Below are positions 40,201 to 52,289 of a stretch of DNA of 64,000 nt, piece after piece (position 1 is the stretch's first letter; each line of letters begins with the position of its first letter). The notes under the pieces are model-generated. The model was not told the origin of the DNA and searched no databases. It saw only the letters and a program-made list of their open reading frames with translations. The stretch comes from Odontesthes bonariensis (lineage: Eukaryota; Chordata; Actinopteri; Atheriniformes; Atherinopsidae). The stretch spans positions 1,377,001 to 1,441,000 of the forward strand of contig NC_134511.1 of NCBI RefSeq assembly GCF_027942865.1, written 5' to 3'. A program made the position numbers and the translations under genes.

Positions 40201-43200
40201 CTACGGAAACGCTGCCTGTAACTACGGAAACGCTGCCTGTAACTACGGAAAAACTGCCTGTAAAACTACGGAAACACTGCCTGTAACTACGGAAACACTG
40301 CCTGTAACACTACGGAAACACTGCCTGTAACACTACGGAAACACTGCCTGTAACACTACAGAAACACTGCCTGTAACACTACGGAAACACTGCCTGTAAC
40401 ACTACGGAAACACTGCCTGTAACACTACAGAAACACTGCCTGTAACACTACGGAAACACTGCCTGTAACACTACAGAAACACTGCCTGTAACACTACGGA
40501 AACACTGCCTGTAACACTACGGAAACACTGCCTGTAACACTACAGAAACACTGCCTGTAACTACGGAAACACTGCCTGTAACTACGGAAACACTGCCTGT
40601 AACTACGGAAACACTGCCTGTAACTACGGAAACACTGCCTGTAACTACAGAAACACTGCCTGTAACTACGGAAACACTGCCTGTAACTACGGCAACACTG
40701 CCTGTAACACTACGGAAACACTGCCTGTAACTACGGAAACACTGCCTGTAACACTACGGAAACACTGCCTGTAACTACGGAAACACTGCCTGTAACTACG
40801 GAAACACTGCCTGTAACTACGGAAACACTGCCTGTAACTACGGCAACACTGCCTGTAACTACGGCAACGCTGCCTGTAACTACGGCAACGCTGCCTGTAA
40901 CTACGGAAACGCTGCCTGTAACACTACAGAAACACTGCCTGTAACTACGGCAACACTGCCTGTAACACTACAGAAACACTGCCTGTAACTACGGAAACAC
41001 TGCCTGTAACTACGGAAACACTGCCTGTAACTACGGAAACGCTGCCTGTAACACTACAGAAACACTGCCTGTAACTACGGAAACGCTGCCTGTAACTACG
41101 GAAACGCTGCCTGTAACTACGGAAACGCTGCCTGTAACTACGGAAACACTGCCTGTAACTACGGCAACACTGCCTGTAACTACGGAAACGCTGCCTGTAA
41201 CACTACAGAAACACTGCCTGTAACTACGGAAACGCTGCCTGTAACTACGGAAACGCTGCCTGTAACTACGGAAACGCTGCCTGTAACTACGGAAACGCTG
41301 CCTGTAACTACGGAAAAACTGCCTGTAAACCACGGAAACACTGCCTGTAACCACGGAAACACTGCCTGTAACCACGGAAACACTGCCTGTAACCACGGAA
41401 ACACTGGCTGTAACCACGGAAACACTGCCTGTAACCACGGAAACACTGGCTGCAACCACGGAAACACCTGCCTGCCTGTAGCTACGGAAACACTGCCCCC
41501 TACAGGCAGAAACTAGTCGGATGCCATGGGGCCTCGGCCCTGAAGTTTATCTTGGCCTTACTGTTGGTCAGTGTTGCAGACAGCAGGACGTTCTGGCGAG
41601 CCGGTCCTGTAGAGTTCAGACTGTTTAATATGACGGTCAGATCCTTCTCAAAGCCCAGGTCCAACGTCCTGCAGGCAGATGTGGAGACGGTGAACAACAC
41701 AAACTTTCATCCTGCGTCAGTCCAAACGGGTTCAGAGCTGAACTCAACGTGCACACGTCTGTGATAATAACGCTAACTCACCGGTCGGCCTCGTCCAGAA
41801 TCAGCCAGCGGACGGCGCTGAAGGCGATGCTCAGCGTGTTTTTGATGTGATCGACCAGACGGCCGGGAGTCGACACCAGGATGTTGATTCCTTTTCGAAT
41901 CCTGAAGTGAGAGAATACTTTACGGGACGTTCACACGATTCCCTGTCAGTCAGTTTCTATCAGCTGGTTTCTCAGTCGGAGCAGAAATACTTTAAACCCA
42001 CAATCAGTAAATGCAGCGTTTAAAAACACAATGTCTGATTGTCTGAAAACGCAGCTCTGTGAGCAGGTTTCTGATGCAGGAAACAGGAAAAGAGCAAACA
42101 GAAACCCTACCTGGCCTTCTCTGCCTTCCTCTTCTCTCCCCCCATCAGCACACCTGGGACGATCCAGGTGAACGGCTGCAGCGACAGAAACACAACTTCA
42201 TGTTGGAGAACATCAGTTCAGCACTGAGCTGTGAGCTCGGCCTGATTTTAACTGGCAACAACAACATTACTGTTGAAAACAAAGATTACTTCATCAGGAG
42301 TTTCCTACGGAAGCCCGGAGCGGACGTGGTGCGTATGAACCTTTTTCTGATGGTTTTCGAGGCCACTTTTTCTCCCCAGTCCGCCCCTGTTTATATGTGT
42401 TTATGTGTGTTTATATGTGTTTCTGGCAAAGGTTTTTACCCCTTTTCATTGAGAACTGAATAAAGTAGCCTATGAATCAAACAAAGTTCTTCTTTGCACA
42501 AAGCTTTGCACGGCCTGGTCCCCTCAGCTGGTCCCTGAGGTGTAAACGCCTGCTGAGCTGCAGCCGAGCCGGCCGTCTCATTAACCCTAATCCCTGATAG
42601 GGGACATTTTTCTCCACTTGGGGTGAACTTTCTCCTCTAATTTCACACTGTAGATAGTGATACTCGTCATATTTGGTCCAGTTGTGCATTTTTTACTATT
42701 TTTTCAAATTTCAAACACACATCAGATACAATGCAATTTTTCATTGTGTAGAAAAAAAACTTCATTTCTGAAAAGGGACATTTTTGTCCCTTTTTAAAAC
42801 GACCTAAAAACATCATATTAAATTTTTTTCAACTTTTTTTTCATAAATCTTTTAGTCCACTTCAGTTCTGATCATAGTCACCAAGTTTTCAATTATTTAA
42901 AAAAAAAAAAAAATAACCCTTTAGATGCCAATTTGAACTTTTTAGCCCAAATTTTAAGCCTTTAGGTGCCAGCATTTTCAAAATATGGAATGCAAAGTGG
43001 AATTATTGAGTAGGGATGATTATGGTCTGGGATATGTCAATGATTAGCAACAACATTGATTTTTTAGGGATTTTAATATTTTTTGTTATGCCTGATTTAA
43101 AATAAAAAACTCCTTCATTTCTGAAAAGGGACGTTTTTTGTCCCCTTTTACATTACGTAGACTATGAAATCTTCAGGGGGCCGATTACCTTTAGAAGCTT

Positions 43201-46200
43201 CTGGAAGGTCTGGAAGGTCTGCTGTGCGAGCTGATGGCAGCAGGAGAGGGAATCAGTCAGAGAGCAGACAGGTGAAGCTACAAACAGTTTTAAATGTAGA
43301 GAACAGAACGAACCTCTCTGGTGGGGACGATGACGAGCGCCAGAGGCCCGTCGGCCCTGCTGACCTTGGGCTGAATGCACTGAAGACTCTGAACCAGCGG
43401 GACGGCGTAGCACAGAGTCTTACCTGCAGACAAAGAGCAACCCTCAATAAGACCACACCATCTATGAAACTCATTGCTTTTTTATTTAGCTACTTTAACT
43501 GTGTAGCTGTAAAGATGCCGGTTAGGAGTTAAACTCATAATACGGCAGCCATTTTAGAATAGAAGTACTTTATTCATCCCAGCTGGGAAATTACTTTGCA
43601 GTTGCAGCATACAGACATAAATAAAATTAAATGGAATATAAAAATGCTATAAAATGTAAAAATACCGTAAAATATAAATGCAACTTAAAAGCAGAACTAG
43701 CAGAGATTCAGTTCGGAATGTATATAAATATGTAGATATGTATATGTAAAATATGTACAGCAAAATGTGCAACAAGTGCAGTTGTGCCAAATTGAAATTA
43801 CCATAATGAGCATAATTAGTGCAGAACAATGATTAACTGTTATTATACAGAGTGATGGCATGTGGCAGGAAAGATTTCCTGTATTTGGCTGGGTAATTTG
43901 CTCCCAAAGGCGGCTCCTGATGTGAAAAATGCCAGAGTTGGACACTGAAAAGCCAACAATAGGAAATGGGAAACTAATGTTTAAAGCCCGATTTATACTT
44001 CAGCCCATTAAGATGGGACCGCCATAACAGCTGCCACCGCCATGAGCATTTAAACTTGCTACGTTGGGTACTGACGACAGTCCACAGTTAGGAAGCGGTA
44101 AAGCTAACATATTAGCTGTCCTCTGGTGTTTCCTGTTTAGAGCAGCAATGGCTGCCCACAAAAAGTGTAAGTCAGCCTTAACCTGTAACCCACTGAGACA
44201 AACACTAACTCACTTGGTAATTAGCATGCTGTGGCTAGTACCTAGCATGTCGAGGATAGCAGCCATGTCTGTTAGCTAGTGTTCATAATACAGTTTTTGG
44301 CCAGATTAGTTTCAGAGTGAATTTATTTTGTATATTTGTTTAAGGCTTGAGCGTAAATGATTTTAGTTGCATGCGTCTGTTTAAAACAGAGTGAGCTATG
44401 GCAGCAGCTAACATCCACTGCTAGGCCTGTCAGCTAACCCTGACTGTTAGGTAGCCGCTAGCAAGCTAAAGCTTGTGGCTGCTAACAGCTGCTCACTTGC
44501 TCGACCAGTCAGCAGATAGTGCATTTCTAATATTGCTGAAAGCGACCGAAAGTGAGCACGTTGCCACTCAGAAACCTTCACCTGCATGCAGCTGCGCATG
44601 CTAGCAGCTGTTGGAGCGGCAGGATAACTTGACTGACCCAAGCTTTTCATTTCATCAGCTTCTGACAGCACATGTACATCAGCTGTACTGCCTCACCCAG
44701 CAAACAGTCGGTTAACACATAAAAAGGTCATACGGACGCGTTCACAAGGTTAAAAACTAGACTTTTTAGCAGACAAGAACTTTATCAGCTTTCACACATT
44801 ACAGTAAAATATCTACCAGGTGTCATGTTTACATCTGTGGGCTAATCTGACCAGCACAGTGGGTTGTGAACCTCTTCATACTGGCTGGTAGCCACAACAT
44901 GCTACAGACCAGCCAAGACGTGCCAATTAACAGCTGAGTCAAAGGCTGTGTTCCAAACCACATACTTCTTCTATCATTTACATACTGCAGTATGTAGTAT
45001 GGAAGTATGTAGTATGCAGTATGAAGTATGTAAGTATGTAGTATGTAGTATGCAGTATGAAGTATGTAAGTATGTAGTATGCAGTATCTAGTATGCAGTA
45101 TGTAGTATGCAGTATGTAGTATGCAGTATGTAGTATGTAAGTATGCAGTATGTAAGTATGCAGTATGAAGTATGGAAGTATGTAGTGTGCAGTATGTAGT
45201 ATATAGTATGCAGTATGAAGTATGTAGTATGCAGTATGTAAGTATGCAGTATGAAGTATGGAAGTATGTAGTATGCAGTATGTAAGTATGTAGTATGTAG
45301 TATATAGTATGCAGTATGAAGTATGTAGTATGCAGTATGTAAGTATGCAATATGTAGAATGCAGTATGAAGTATGGAAGTATGTAGTATGCAGTATGTAA
45401 GTATGTAGTATGTAAGTATGCAGTATGTAGTATGTAAGTATGCAGTATGTAAGTATGCAGTATGGAAGTATGTAGTATGTAAGTATGCAGTATGTAAGTA
45501 TGCAGTATGCAGTATGTAGTATGCAGTATGGAAGTATGCAGTATGGAAGTATGTAGTATGTAAGTATGCAGTATGTAAGTATGCAGTATGTAAGTATGCA
45601 GTATGCAGTATGCAGTATGTAGTATGCAGTATGTAGTATGTAAGTATACAGTATGCAGTATGTAGTATGAAAGTATGTAGTATGTAGTTTGCAGTATGCA
45701 GTATGTAGTATGCAGTATGCAGTATGCAGTATGTAGTATGAAAGTATGTAGTATGAAAGTATGTAGTATGAAAGTATGTAGTATGAAAGTATGTAGTATG
45801 AAAGTATGTAGTATGTAGTTTGCAGTATGCAGTATGCAGTATGCAGTAGGCAGTATGCAGTATGCAGTATTTGCGTCCTAATCTGTGGCTGTTAGACACA
45901 TGAGTTGTGGGCCAATCAGGAGCCGCCTGTGGACAGAAAACAGCCTCCACTAGCTTCTCATTGGTCCTAATTTTGACCCATATCGCCCACCGTTGTATCG
46001 GCCGTCGCAGGTGTGCTGATGTCTCACCTGAACCCGTCTGAGATCGAACGACGGCGTCTTGTCCTGACAGGAGAGCTGGGATGGTCTGCTTCTGAACACT
46101 GGACACACACATTAACAGAACCAGTGTGTGTGTGTGTGAACTAGTTTTCCCACATTGTGGGGACCACACACTCCTGCCGACCGTATGAAGGTCCCCAGAT

Positions 46201-49200
46201 TTCCCAGAGATTCAGTTCAGGTGTTCAGACGAGACACTACAGGTGAATAGGGTAATATTCTAAAATAATAGATATCACCATGAAACTTCCTCAGTTGATT
46301 ACTTATACAAGTATGAAAAAAAATGTATTACAAGTTTTAGAAATTCAAATACAAGCTCAATAAAATACAATAAAAGATCTTTTTCTTTGAAAGTTGTGGT
46401 GTTTTGGGGCATTTTCGGAGCGTCAGAGTCCACCACGTGATGCGTCTGAGCGAATCACGTTAGCAGAAACGAACAGCAGCCAATGAGATTTCGTCATTAG
46501 CTATAAATCCGCCTTTAGACATTCACGATTGGTTACTGACAGAAAGGAAGTGCCGTTATTTGGGTTTCATATCTTTGTGCAAGAGATTCAGAGCTTTCCA
46601 ACGACACTGGTCATGACAGACTTCAGTAAACAGACGAAGCTCGGCATGGCGCGTTGGAATGCTAACTTTTTGGTCAAATCGGGCGAAACATACTGCAGCG
46701 AATAAACAAAATGTTATAAAATAAACATTTTAATTTATGTTTTCAACATTTTCTTTATAGCAGGTTGAAAGAACACATGTTGAAGGAGTAGACTGGCCCA
46801 AAATCTCAAAATTGACCCCTGCATGAAGAATCACTGTTTTTGCCGGCCGTGTCTCGCCTTAAAGGGGAACTCCGGGGCATTTGAAGCGCGTTTCCATTGC
46901 TAGAGGTTGTCAAATACTGACAGTAGGACACAGAGAGGTGCAAATCTGCGCTCCCTGTGTGGAGATTGCGCGGTTCGCACACCCTGTCATGCGAGGCTAA
47001 TACGTGGTGGCTAAGGGGCAAGCGCTAACCCTTCCACGTAAAACAACAACTTGCACACTGCAGAAACGTCACACCACTTTATAAACCATCCGACAATAAA
47101 GTCACAAGCCTTACCATCAAAACCATATGCATGGTTCTCACATTACTGGCATGGGGACGTTACAAAACAACTTTATAAACAGCATGTAACTCACCGGCTG
47201 GTTGTAGGCTCGCGCATGTGAAAGCCCAAAAGAGTCGATGGACGATAATCCCATATACAAAACAATTATCTTCTCTAGAAAAACTGCGTTCAAGTATTTA
47301 AAACATTACAACAATATTACTGGGCATGTATTGTTATAATGTTTTAAATACTTGAACGCAGTTTTTCTAGAGAAAATAATTGTTTTGTATATGGGATTAT
47401 CGTCCATCGACTCTTTTGGGCTTTCACATGCGCGAGCCTAAAACCAGCCGGTGAGTTACATGCTGTTTATAAAGTTGTTTTGTAACGTCCCCATGCCAGT
47501 AATGTGAGAACCATGCATATGGTTTTGATGGTAAGGCTTGTGACTTTATTGTCGGATGGTTTATAAAGTGGTGTGACGTTTCTGCAGTGTGCAAGTTGTT
47601 GTTTTACGTGGAAGGGTTAGCACTTGCCCCTTAGCCACCACGTATTAGCCTCGCATGACACGCTGTGCGAACAGCGCGATCTCCACACAGGGAGCACAGA
47701 TTTGCACCTGTCTGTGTCCTACTGTCAGTATTTGACAACCTCTAGCAATGGAAACGCGCTTCAAATGCCCCGGAGTTCCCCTTTAAAGCTTCAGAAAGTG
47801 ATGAATTGTATTTGGATTACTGAGTGTGAGTCCCCATAACACCAGTCAGCTGGCTGTGTGTGTGTGTGTGTTTGTGTGGACTGACCTGGTCAGAGTGGAA
47901 ACGTTTAGGACTTTGTTCAGTGTCGCCACCTGGTGGAGAGAAACAGCCAATCAGAACGCAGAACCCTCAAAGCTTCCGTTTGCTTTCTGCGTTTCTCACA
48001 ATAAATCAGTCGATTTTAAATAAAAAGAACTGTGAGACAGTGTGTTACCAGGTGGGGGTGCAGGTGGAGGTCCGAGAACGAGTCCGAGGTGAAAATCTTC
48101 TCCTTCACCTGGGAGACGAGTGGCCTGAAGGAGGGAAAGACACACCAGTCTGAATATGAGTCTGAACAGGATCAATATGAGTCTGAACAGGATCAATATG
48201 ACTCTGAACAGGATCAATATGACTCTGAACAGGATCAATATGACTCTGAACAGGATCAATATGACTCTGAACAGAATCAATATGACTCTGAACAGGATCA
48301 ATATGACTCTGAACAGGATCAATATGACTCTGAACAGGATCAATATGACTCTGAACAGGATCAATATGACTCTGAACAGGATCAATATGAGTCTGAACAG
48401 AATCAATATGAGTCTGAACAGGATCAATATGAGTCTGAACAGGATCAATATGACTGAACAGGATCAATATGACTCTGAACAGGATCAATATGAGTCTGAA
48501 CAGAATCAATATGACTCTGAACAGGATCAATATGACTCTGAACAGGATCAATATGACTCTGAACAGGATCAATATGACTCTGAACAGGATCAATATGAGT
48601 CTGAACAGGATCAATATGACTCTGAAAAGGATCAATATGACTCTGAACAGGATCAATATGAGTCTGAACAGAATCAATATGAGTCTGAACAGGATCAACA
48701 TGAGTCTGAACAGGATCAATATGACTCTGAACAGGATCAATATGACTCTGAACAGGATCAATATGAGTCTGAACAGGATCAATATGACTCTGAACAGGAT
48801 CAATATGACTCTGAACAGGATCAATATGAGTCTGAACAGAATCAATATGAGTCTGAACAGAATCAATATGAGTCTGAACAGGATCAATATGACTCTGAAA
48901 AGGATCAATATGACTCTGAACAGGATCAATATGAGTCTGAACAGAATCAATATGACTCTGAACAGGATCAATATGAGTCTGAACAGGATCAATATGACTC
49001 TGAACAGGATCAATATGAGTCTGAACAGAATCAATATGAGTCTGAACAGAATCAATATGAGTCTGAACAGGATCAATATGACTGAACAGGATCAATATGA
49101 CTCTGAACAGGATCAATATGAGTCTGAACAGAATCAATATGACTCTGAACAGGATCAATATGACTCTGAACAGGATCAATATGACTCTGAACAGGATCAA

Positions 49201-52200
49201 TATGACTCTGAACAGGATCAATATGACTCTGAACAGGATCAATATGAGTCTGAACAGAATCAACATGAGTCTGAACAGAATCAACATGACTGAACAGGAT
49301 CAATATGACTCTGAACAGGATCAATATGACTCTGAACAGGATCAATATGACTCTGAACAGGATCAATATGAGTCTGAACAGAATCAATATGAGTCTGAAC
49401 AGAATCAATATGAGTCTGAACAGGATCAATATGACTCTGAACAGGATCAATATGACTCTGAACAGGATCAATGACTCTGAACAGGATCAATATGACTCTG
49501 AACAGGATCAATATGAGTCTGAACAGAATCAATATGAGTCTGAACAGGATCAATATGACTCTGAAAAGGATCAATATGACTCTGAACAGGATCAATATGA
49601 GTCTGAACAGAATCAATATGACTCTGAACAGGATCAATATGACTCTGAACAGGATCAATATGAGTCTGAACAGGATCAATATGACTCTGAACAGGATCAA
49701 TATGAGTCTGAACAGAATCAATATGAGTCTGAACAGAATCAATATGAGTCTGAACAGGATCAATATGACTGAACAGGATCAATATGACTCTGAACAGGAT
49801 CAATATGAGTCTGAACAGAATCAATATGACTCTGAACAGGATCAATATGACTCTGAACAGGATCAATATGAGTCTGAACAGAATCAACATGAGTCTGAAC
49901 AGAATCAACATGACTGAACAGGATCAATATGACTCTGAACAGGATCAATATGACTCTGAACAGGATCAATATGACTCTGAACAGGATCAATATGACTCTG
50001 AACAGAATCAACATGACTGAACAGGATCAATATGACTCTGAACAGGATCAATATGACTCTGAACAGGATCAATATGACTCTGAACAAGATCAATATGACT
50101 CTGAACAGGATCAATATGAGTCTGAACAGGATCAATATGACTCTGAACAGGATCAATATGAGTCTGAACAGAATCAATATGACTCTGAACAGGATCAATA
50201 TGACTCTGAACAGGATCAATATGACTCTGAACAGGATCAATATGACTCTGAACAGGATCAATATGACTCTGAACAGGATCAATATGAGTCTGAACAGAAT
50301 CAACATGAGTCTGAACAGAATCAACATGACTGAACAGGATCAATATGACTCTGAACAGGATCAATATGACTCTGAACAGGATCAATATGACTCTGAACAG
50401 GATCAATATGAGTCTGAACAGGATCAATATGACTCTGAACAGGATCAATATGACTCTGAACAGGATCAATATGAGTCTGAACAGAATCAACATGAGTCTG
50501 AACAGAATCAACATGACTGAACAGGATCAATATGACTCTGAACAGGATCAATATGACTCTGAACAGGATCAATATGACTCTGAACAGGATCAATATGACT
50601 CTGAACAGGATCAATATGACTCTGAACAGGATCAATATGACTCTGAACAGGATCAATATGAGTCTGAACAGAATCAATATGAGTCTGAACAGGATCAATA
50701 TGACTCTGAAAAGGATCAATATGACTCTGAACAGGATCAATATGAGTCTGAACAGAATCAATATGACTCTGAACAGGATCAATATGACTCTGAACAGGAT
50801 CAATATGAGTCTGAACAGGATCAATATGAGTCTGAACAGAATCAATATGAGTCTGAACAGAATCAATATGAGTCTGAACAGGATCAATATGACTGAACAG
50901 GATCAATATGACTCTGAACAGGATCAATATGAGTCTGAACAGAATCAATATGACTCTGAACAGGATCAATATGACTCTGAACAGGATCAATATGAGTCTG
51001 AACAGAATCAACATGAGTCTGAACAGAATCAACATGACTGAACAGGATCAATATGACTCTGAACAGGATCAATATGACTCTGAACAGGATCAATATGACT
51101 CTGAACAGGATCAATATGACTCTGAACAGAATCAACATGACTGAACAGGATCAATATGACTCTGAACAGGATCAATATGACTCTGAACAGGATCAATATG
51201 ACTCTGAACAAGATCAATATGACTCTGAACAGGATCAATATGAGTCTGAACAGAATCAATATGAGTCTGAACAGAATCAATATGACTCTGAACAAGATCA
51301 ATATGACTCTGAACATGATCAATATGAGTCTGAACAAGATCAATATGACTCTGAACAGAATCAACATGACTGAACAGGATCAATATGACTCTGAACAGAA
51401 TCAACATGACTGAACAGGATCAATATGAGTCTGAACAGAATCAACATGACTGAACAGGATCAATATGACTCTGAACAGAATCAACATGACTGAACAGGAT
51501 CAATATGACTCTGAACAGGATCAATATGACTCTGAACAGGATCAATATGACTGAACAGGATCAATATGACTCTGAACAAGATCAATATGACTCTGAACAG
51601 AATCAATATGAGTCTGAACAGAATCAATATGAGTCTGAACAGAATCAATATGACTCTGAACATGATCAATATGAGTCTGAACATGATCAATATGAGTCTG
51701 AACAAGATCAATATGAGTCTGAACATGATCAATATGAGTCTGAACAGAATCAATATGAGTCTGAACAGAATCAATATGACTCTGAACATGATCAATATGA
51801 GTCTGAACATGATCAATATGACTCTGAACATGATCAATATGAGTCTGAACATGATCAATATGAGTCTGAACAGGATCAATATGAGTCTGAACAGGATGAA
51901 CAGAGCTGGACAAATCAATCGTCTGAAACATCAGCTTCCTGCTGGCTCAGCCAATCAGAGCAGAGCACCTGTGGACGTTGGGGATGTCGGGGTTGTGTTT
52001 AAACAGAGAAGAAGTCTTGATGCCGCCGCCGCCGCCGCGTCCACCTCTCAGCTCCTCCGGGGAGCTCAGCTTCCTCTTCTTCTGAAAAAATAAAATAAAA
52101 TCAGGAAAACATCAAACAAACAGCCCGAGTGTGGCGTACGTGCGCGCGTACGTGCGTGCGTACGTGCACTCACTGAGGCCCATCGCTGCTGAGTCGTCAG

Positions 52201-52281
52201 ACGATTCTTCGTGTTGGACGGTGGTGAAGACTCGCTGCTGCAGATGTTCAGGCACAGCTGGTCCCCTGCTGATGACATCAT
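31216..52281 (-). CDS. ddx31: probable ATP-dependent RNA helicase DDX31 (19 coding exons)
   Basis: DDX31 (yeast Dbp7 family) is a nucleolar DEAD-box helicase for large ribosomal subunit assembly. Coding exons, in transcript order, are 52281-52174, 52081-51969, 48124-48049, 47929-47886, 46098-46028, 43423-43314, 43230-43189, 42175-42111, 41901-41782, 41668-41562, 39317-39097, 39002-38856, 38779-38720, 38446-38396, 37264-37125, 35522-35438, 32691-32580, 32473-32251 and 31333-31216. They total 2013 nt (670 aa), and every junction keeps phase. Motifs: VQKQTIP (Q-motif region), TGSGKT (about 137-140), PTRE, STPGR, DEAD (246-249), SAT (280-282), [12 protein letters not shown] and [10 protein letters not shown] (457-466). 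The C-terminal extension [13 protein letters not shown]...[18 protein letters not shown] is the DDX31/Dbp7 signature, ending in a Lys-rich tail. The N-terminus is short against human (about 850 aa). A non-coding first exon at 53008 precedes it. All motifs are intact, so it is probably functional. Confidence 0.92.
31520..32095. repeat. hairpin minisatellite, 33-bp unit
   Basis: About 17 copies of a unit made of GTTAGCTGCGTGAGCTAAC and GGTCAAACGCTTCCT. The first block is a perfect hairpin: GTTAGCT and AGCTAAC pair around GCGTG. Copies are very uniform except the last four. It lies in the last DDX31 intron, beginning about 185 bp above the final exon. Confidence 0.95.
32518..32575. repeat. short tandem repeat (three 20-bp copies)
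   Basis: Three copies of ATGATGCTAACGGTCACATG-type units, ending 5 bp before the DDX31 exon at 32580-32691, so they overlap the region just inside the splice donor on the minus strand. Confidence 0.85.
32700..33560. other. DDX31 intron, no gene seen
   Basis: Intronic sequence with a short AATCACCAATAAATC-type repeat near 32735-32830. The short frames here have no recognisable family. Confidence 0.5.
33564..33870. repeat. 79-bp tandem repeat, four copies
   Basis: CTAACTG marks unit starts at 33564, 33643, 33722 and 33801, exactly 79 bp apart. Units contain AAGGACCCCTGTGTTCAAAG and end in AAAGAGCTAAAGCTAAAG, and so grade directly into the hexamer array that follows. Confidence 0.92.
33850..35215. 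repeat. hexamer array AAAGTTAGAGTT/AGAGCT
   Basis: Hexamers AAAGTT, AGAGTT, AGAGCT, AAAGCT and AGAGGT alternate over about 1.35 kb, with rarer AACGTT and CAGAGT. The block from about 34806 to 34995 is repeated at about 35090-35210. Thr-Leu and Ser-Asn frames on the minus strand are translations of the repeat. DDX31 intron. Confidence 0.94.
35523..37124 (-). repeat. DDX31 intron made of 12-bp repeats, open in frame
   Basis: The intron lies between DDX31 exons 37264-37125 and 35522-35438. About 35566-37108 is a (GGTGCTACAGGA)n array, 12 bp per unit with GGTGGAGCTACA and GTTACAGGT variants. The intron is 1602 bp, a multiple of three. Read on the minus strand in the phase of the upstream exon it has no stop codon and enters the downstream exon in its own frame, as (VAPP)n. 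Splice sites look normal (CATCAG|GTGTGT donor and TTTCAG|CC acceptor). If the intron were retained, 534 residues would be inserted between helicase motif VI and the C-terminal extension. Confidence 0.93.
37313..38098. repeat. 10-bp minisatellite (GAGAACCCAG)
   Basis: About 78 copies of GAGAACCCAG or GAAAACCCAG, with GAACCATG and GAACCAAG variants. A block of about 60 bp near 37905-37970 is repeated directly at 37977-38030. It starts about 50 bp from the DDX31 exon at 37125-37264. Confidence 0.94.
38099..38300 (+). mobile_element. hAT-like element end fragment
   Basis: The segment matches the 3100-3290 part of the CFAP77-intron hAT element in reverse orientation, including ATGGCACTTTCATTCATATG and AATCAGGGAAATCATGTGAT, and ends CGTTGCCCAACCCTAG, the hAT tip. 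It abuts the 10-bp array exactly where the array stops. Confidence 0.7.
39390..41492. repeat. 2.1-kb minisatellite, 21- and 23-bp units
   Basis: Units are CTGCCTGTAACTACGGAAAC plus A (21 bp) or a 23-bp version with AACACTACAGAAAC. About 95 copies alternate irregularly. Small blocks rich in GCAACGCTG variants recur near 40130, 40865 and 41050. Fills most of the DDX31 intron between exons 41668-41562 and 39317-39097. Confidence 0.95.
42176..43188. other. DDX31 intron with GGGAC/GTCCC repeat fragments
   Basis: AT-rich DNA with two similar hairpins, AAAAGGGACATTTTTGTCCC near 42771 and AAAAGGGACGTTTTTTGTCC near 43124, and a related GGGGACATTTTTCTCC at 42600. They may be ends or remnants of a DNA transposon; the class is not assigned. 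No gene is seen. Confidence 0.4.
43430..44970. other. DDX31 intron, dispersed repeats
   Basis: Around 43560-43640, TACTTTATTCATCCCAGCTG followed by GGGAAATTACTTTGC is a common fish dispersed-repeat end; a related GGGAAATTCAAGTCCC lies near 62005. From 43980, GCCCGATTTATACTTCAGCC resembles a DNA transposon tip. No coding exon lies here. Confidence 0.4.
44940..45880. repeat. AGTATGTAGTATGC array within a transposon-like frame
   Basis: The left edge reads GGCTGTGTTCCAAACCACAT, then about 890 bp of 7- to 15-bp units (AGTATGTAGTATGCAGTATG, with TAAGTATG variants). The unit contains the palindrome CATACTGCAGTATG. A similar edge (GGGTTCCAAACCGCATACTC) begins at about 63080, and the same repeat closes the window at 63965-64000. 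The minus-strand Tyr/His/Ile-rich frame is only a translation. Confidence 0.85.
46105..46858. other. DDX31 intron, repeat-derived, no gene seen
   Basis: Contains a TG microsatellite near 46120, a TTTCCCACATTGTGGGGACC segment of the kind often dispersed in fish genomes, and AT-rich sequence to 46858. No exon was found. Confidence 0.4.
46859..47786. mobile_element. long palindromic TTAA-flanked element
   Basis: Two arms of about 450 bp (46863-47315 and 47330-47782) are near-perfect inverted copies around a 14-bp spacer. The tips read AGGGGAACTCCGGGGCAT and are flanked by TTAA on both sides, the target site of piggyBac-type elements. The same short frame ([12 protein letters not shown]...) appears on both strands because of the symmetry and is not a gene. 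It is a foldback-like non-autonomous element in the DDX31 intron between 46098 and 47886. Arm divergence is low, so it is fairly young or maintained by conversion. Confidence 0.8.
48152..51898. repeat. 3.7-kb minisatellite, 21-bp unit
   Basis: About 180 copies of a 21-bp unit built from ATCAATATGACTCTGAACAG plus G. ATGAGT replaces ATGACT in many copies, AACAGAATC replaces AACAGGATC, and an 18-bp version lacks CTC. The last 300 bp use AACATGATC. Because 21 is a multiple of three, acidic (YDSEQDQ)n frames appear on the plus strand and LILFRVI-type frames on the minus strand. It fills the intron between DDX31 exons 51969 and 48124. Confidence 0.96.
52134..52169. repeat. alternating purine-pyrimidine tract beside DDX31 exon 1 donor
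   Basis: 36 bp of unbroken purine-pyrimidine alternation (GCGTACGTGCGCGCGTACGT and onward to GTGCAC), starting 4 bp beyond the splice donor of the first DDX31 coding exon. Such tracts can adopt Z-DNA. Confidence 0.8.
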
Positions 52282-52289
52282 CGACACAC

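Noticed and set aside
44829-46169. 446-codon minus-strand frame (Tyr/His/Ile-rich)
   Set aside because: It contains one real DDX31 exon (46098-46028), but the rest is the AGTATG array in an intron.
46806-47839. Two identical short proteins on opposite strands ([12 protein letters not shown]...)
   Set aside because: A by-product of the palindromic TTAA element.
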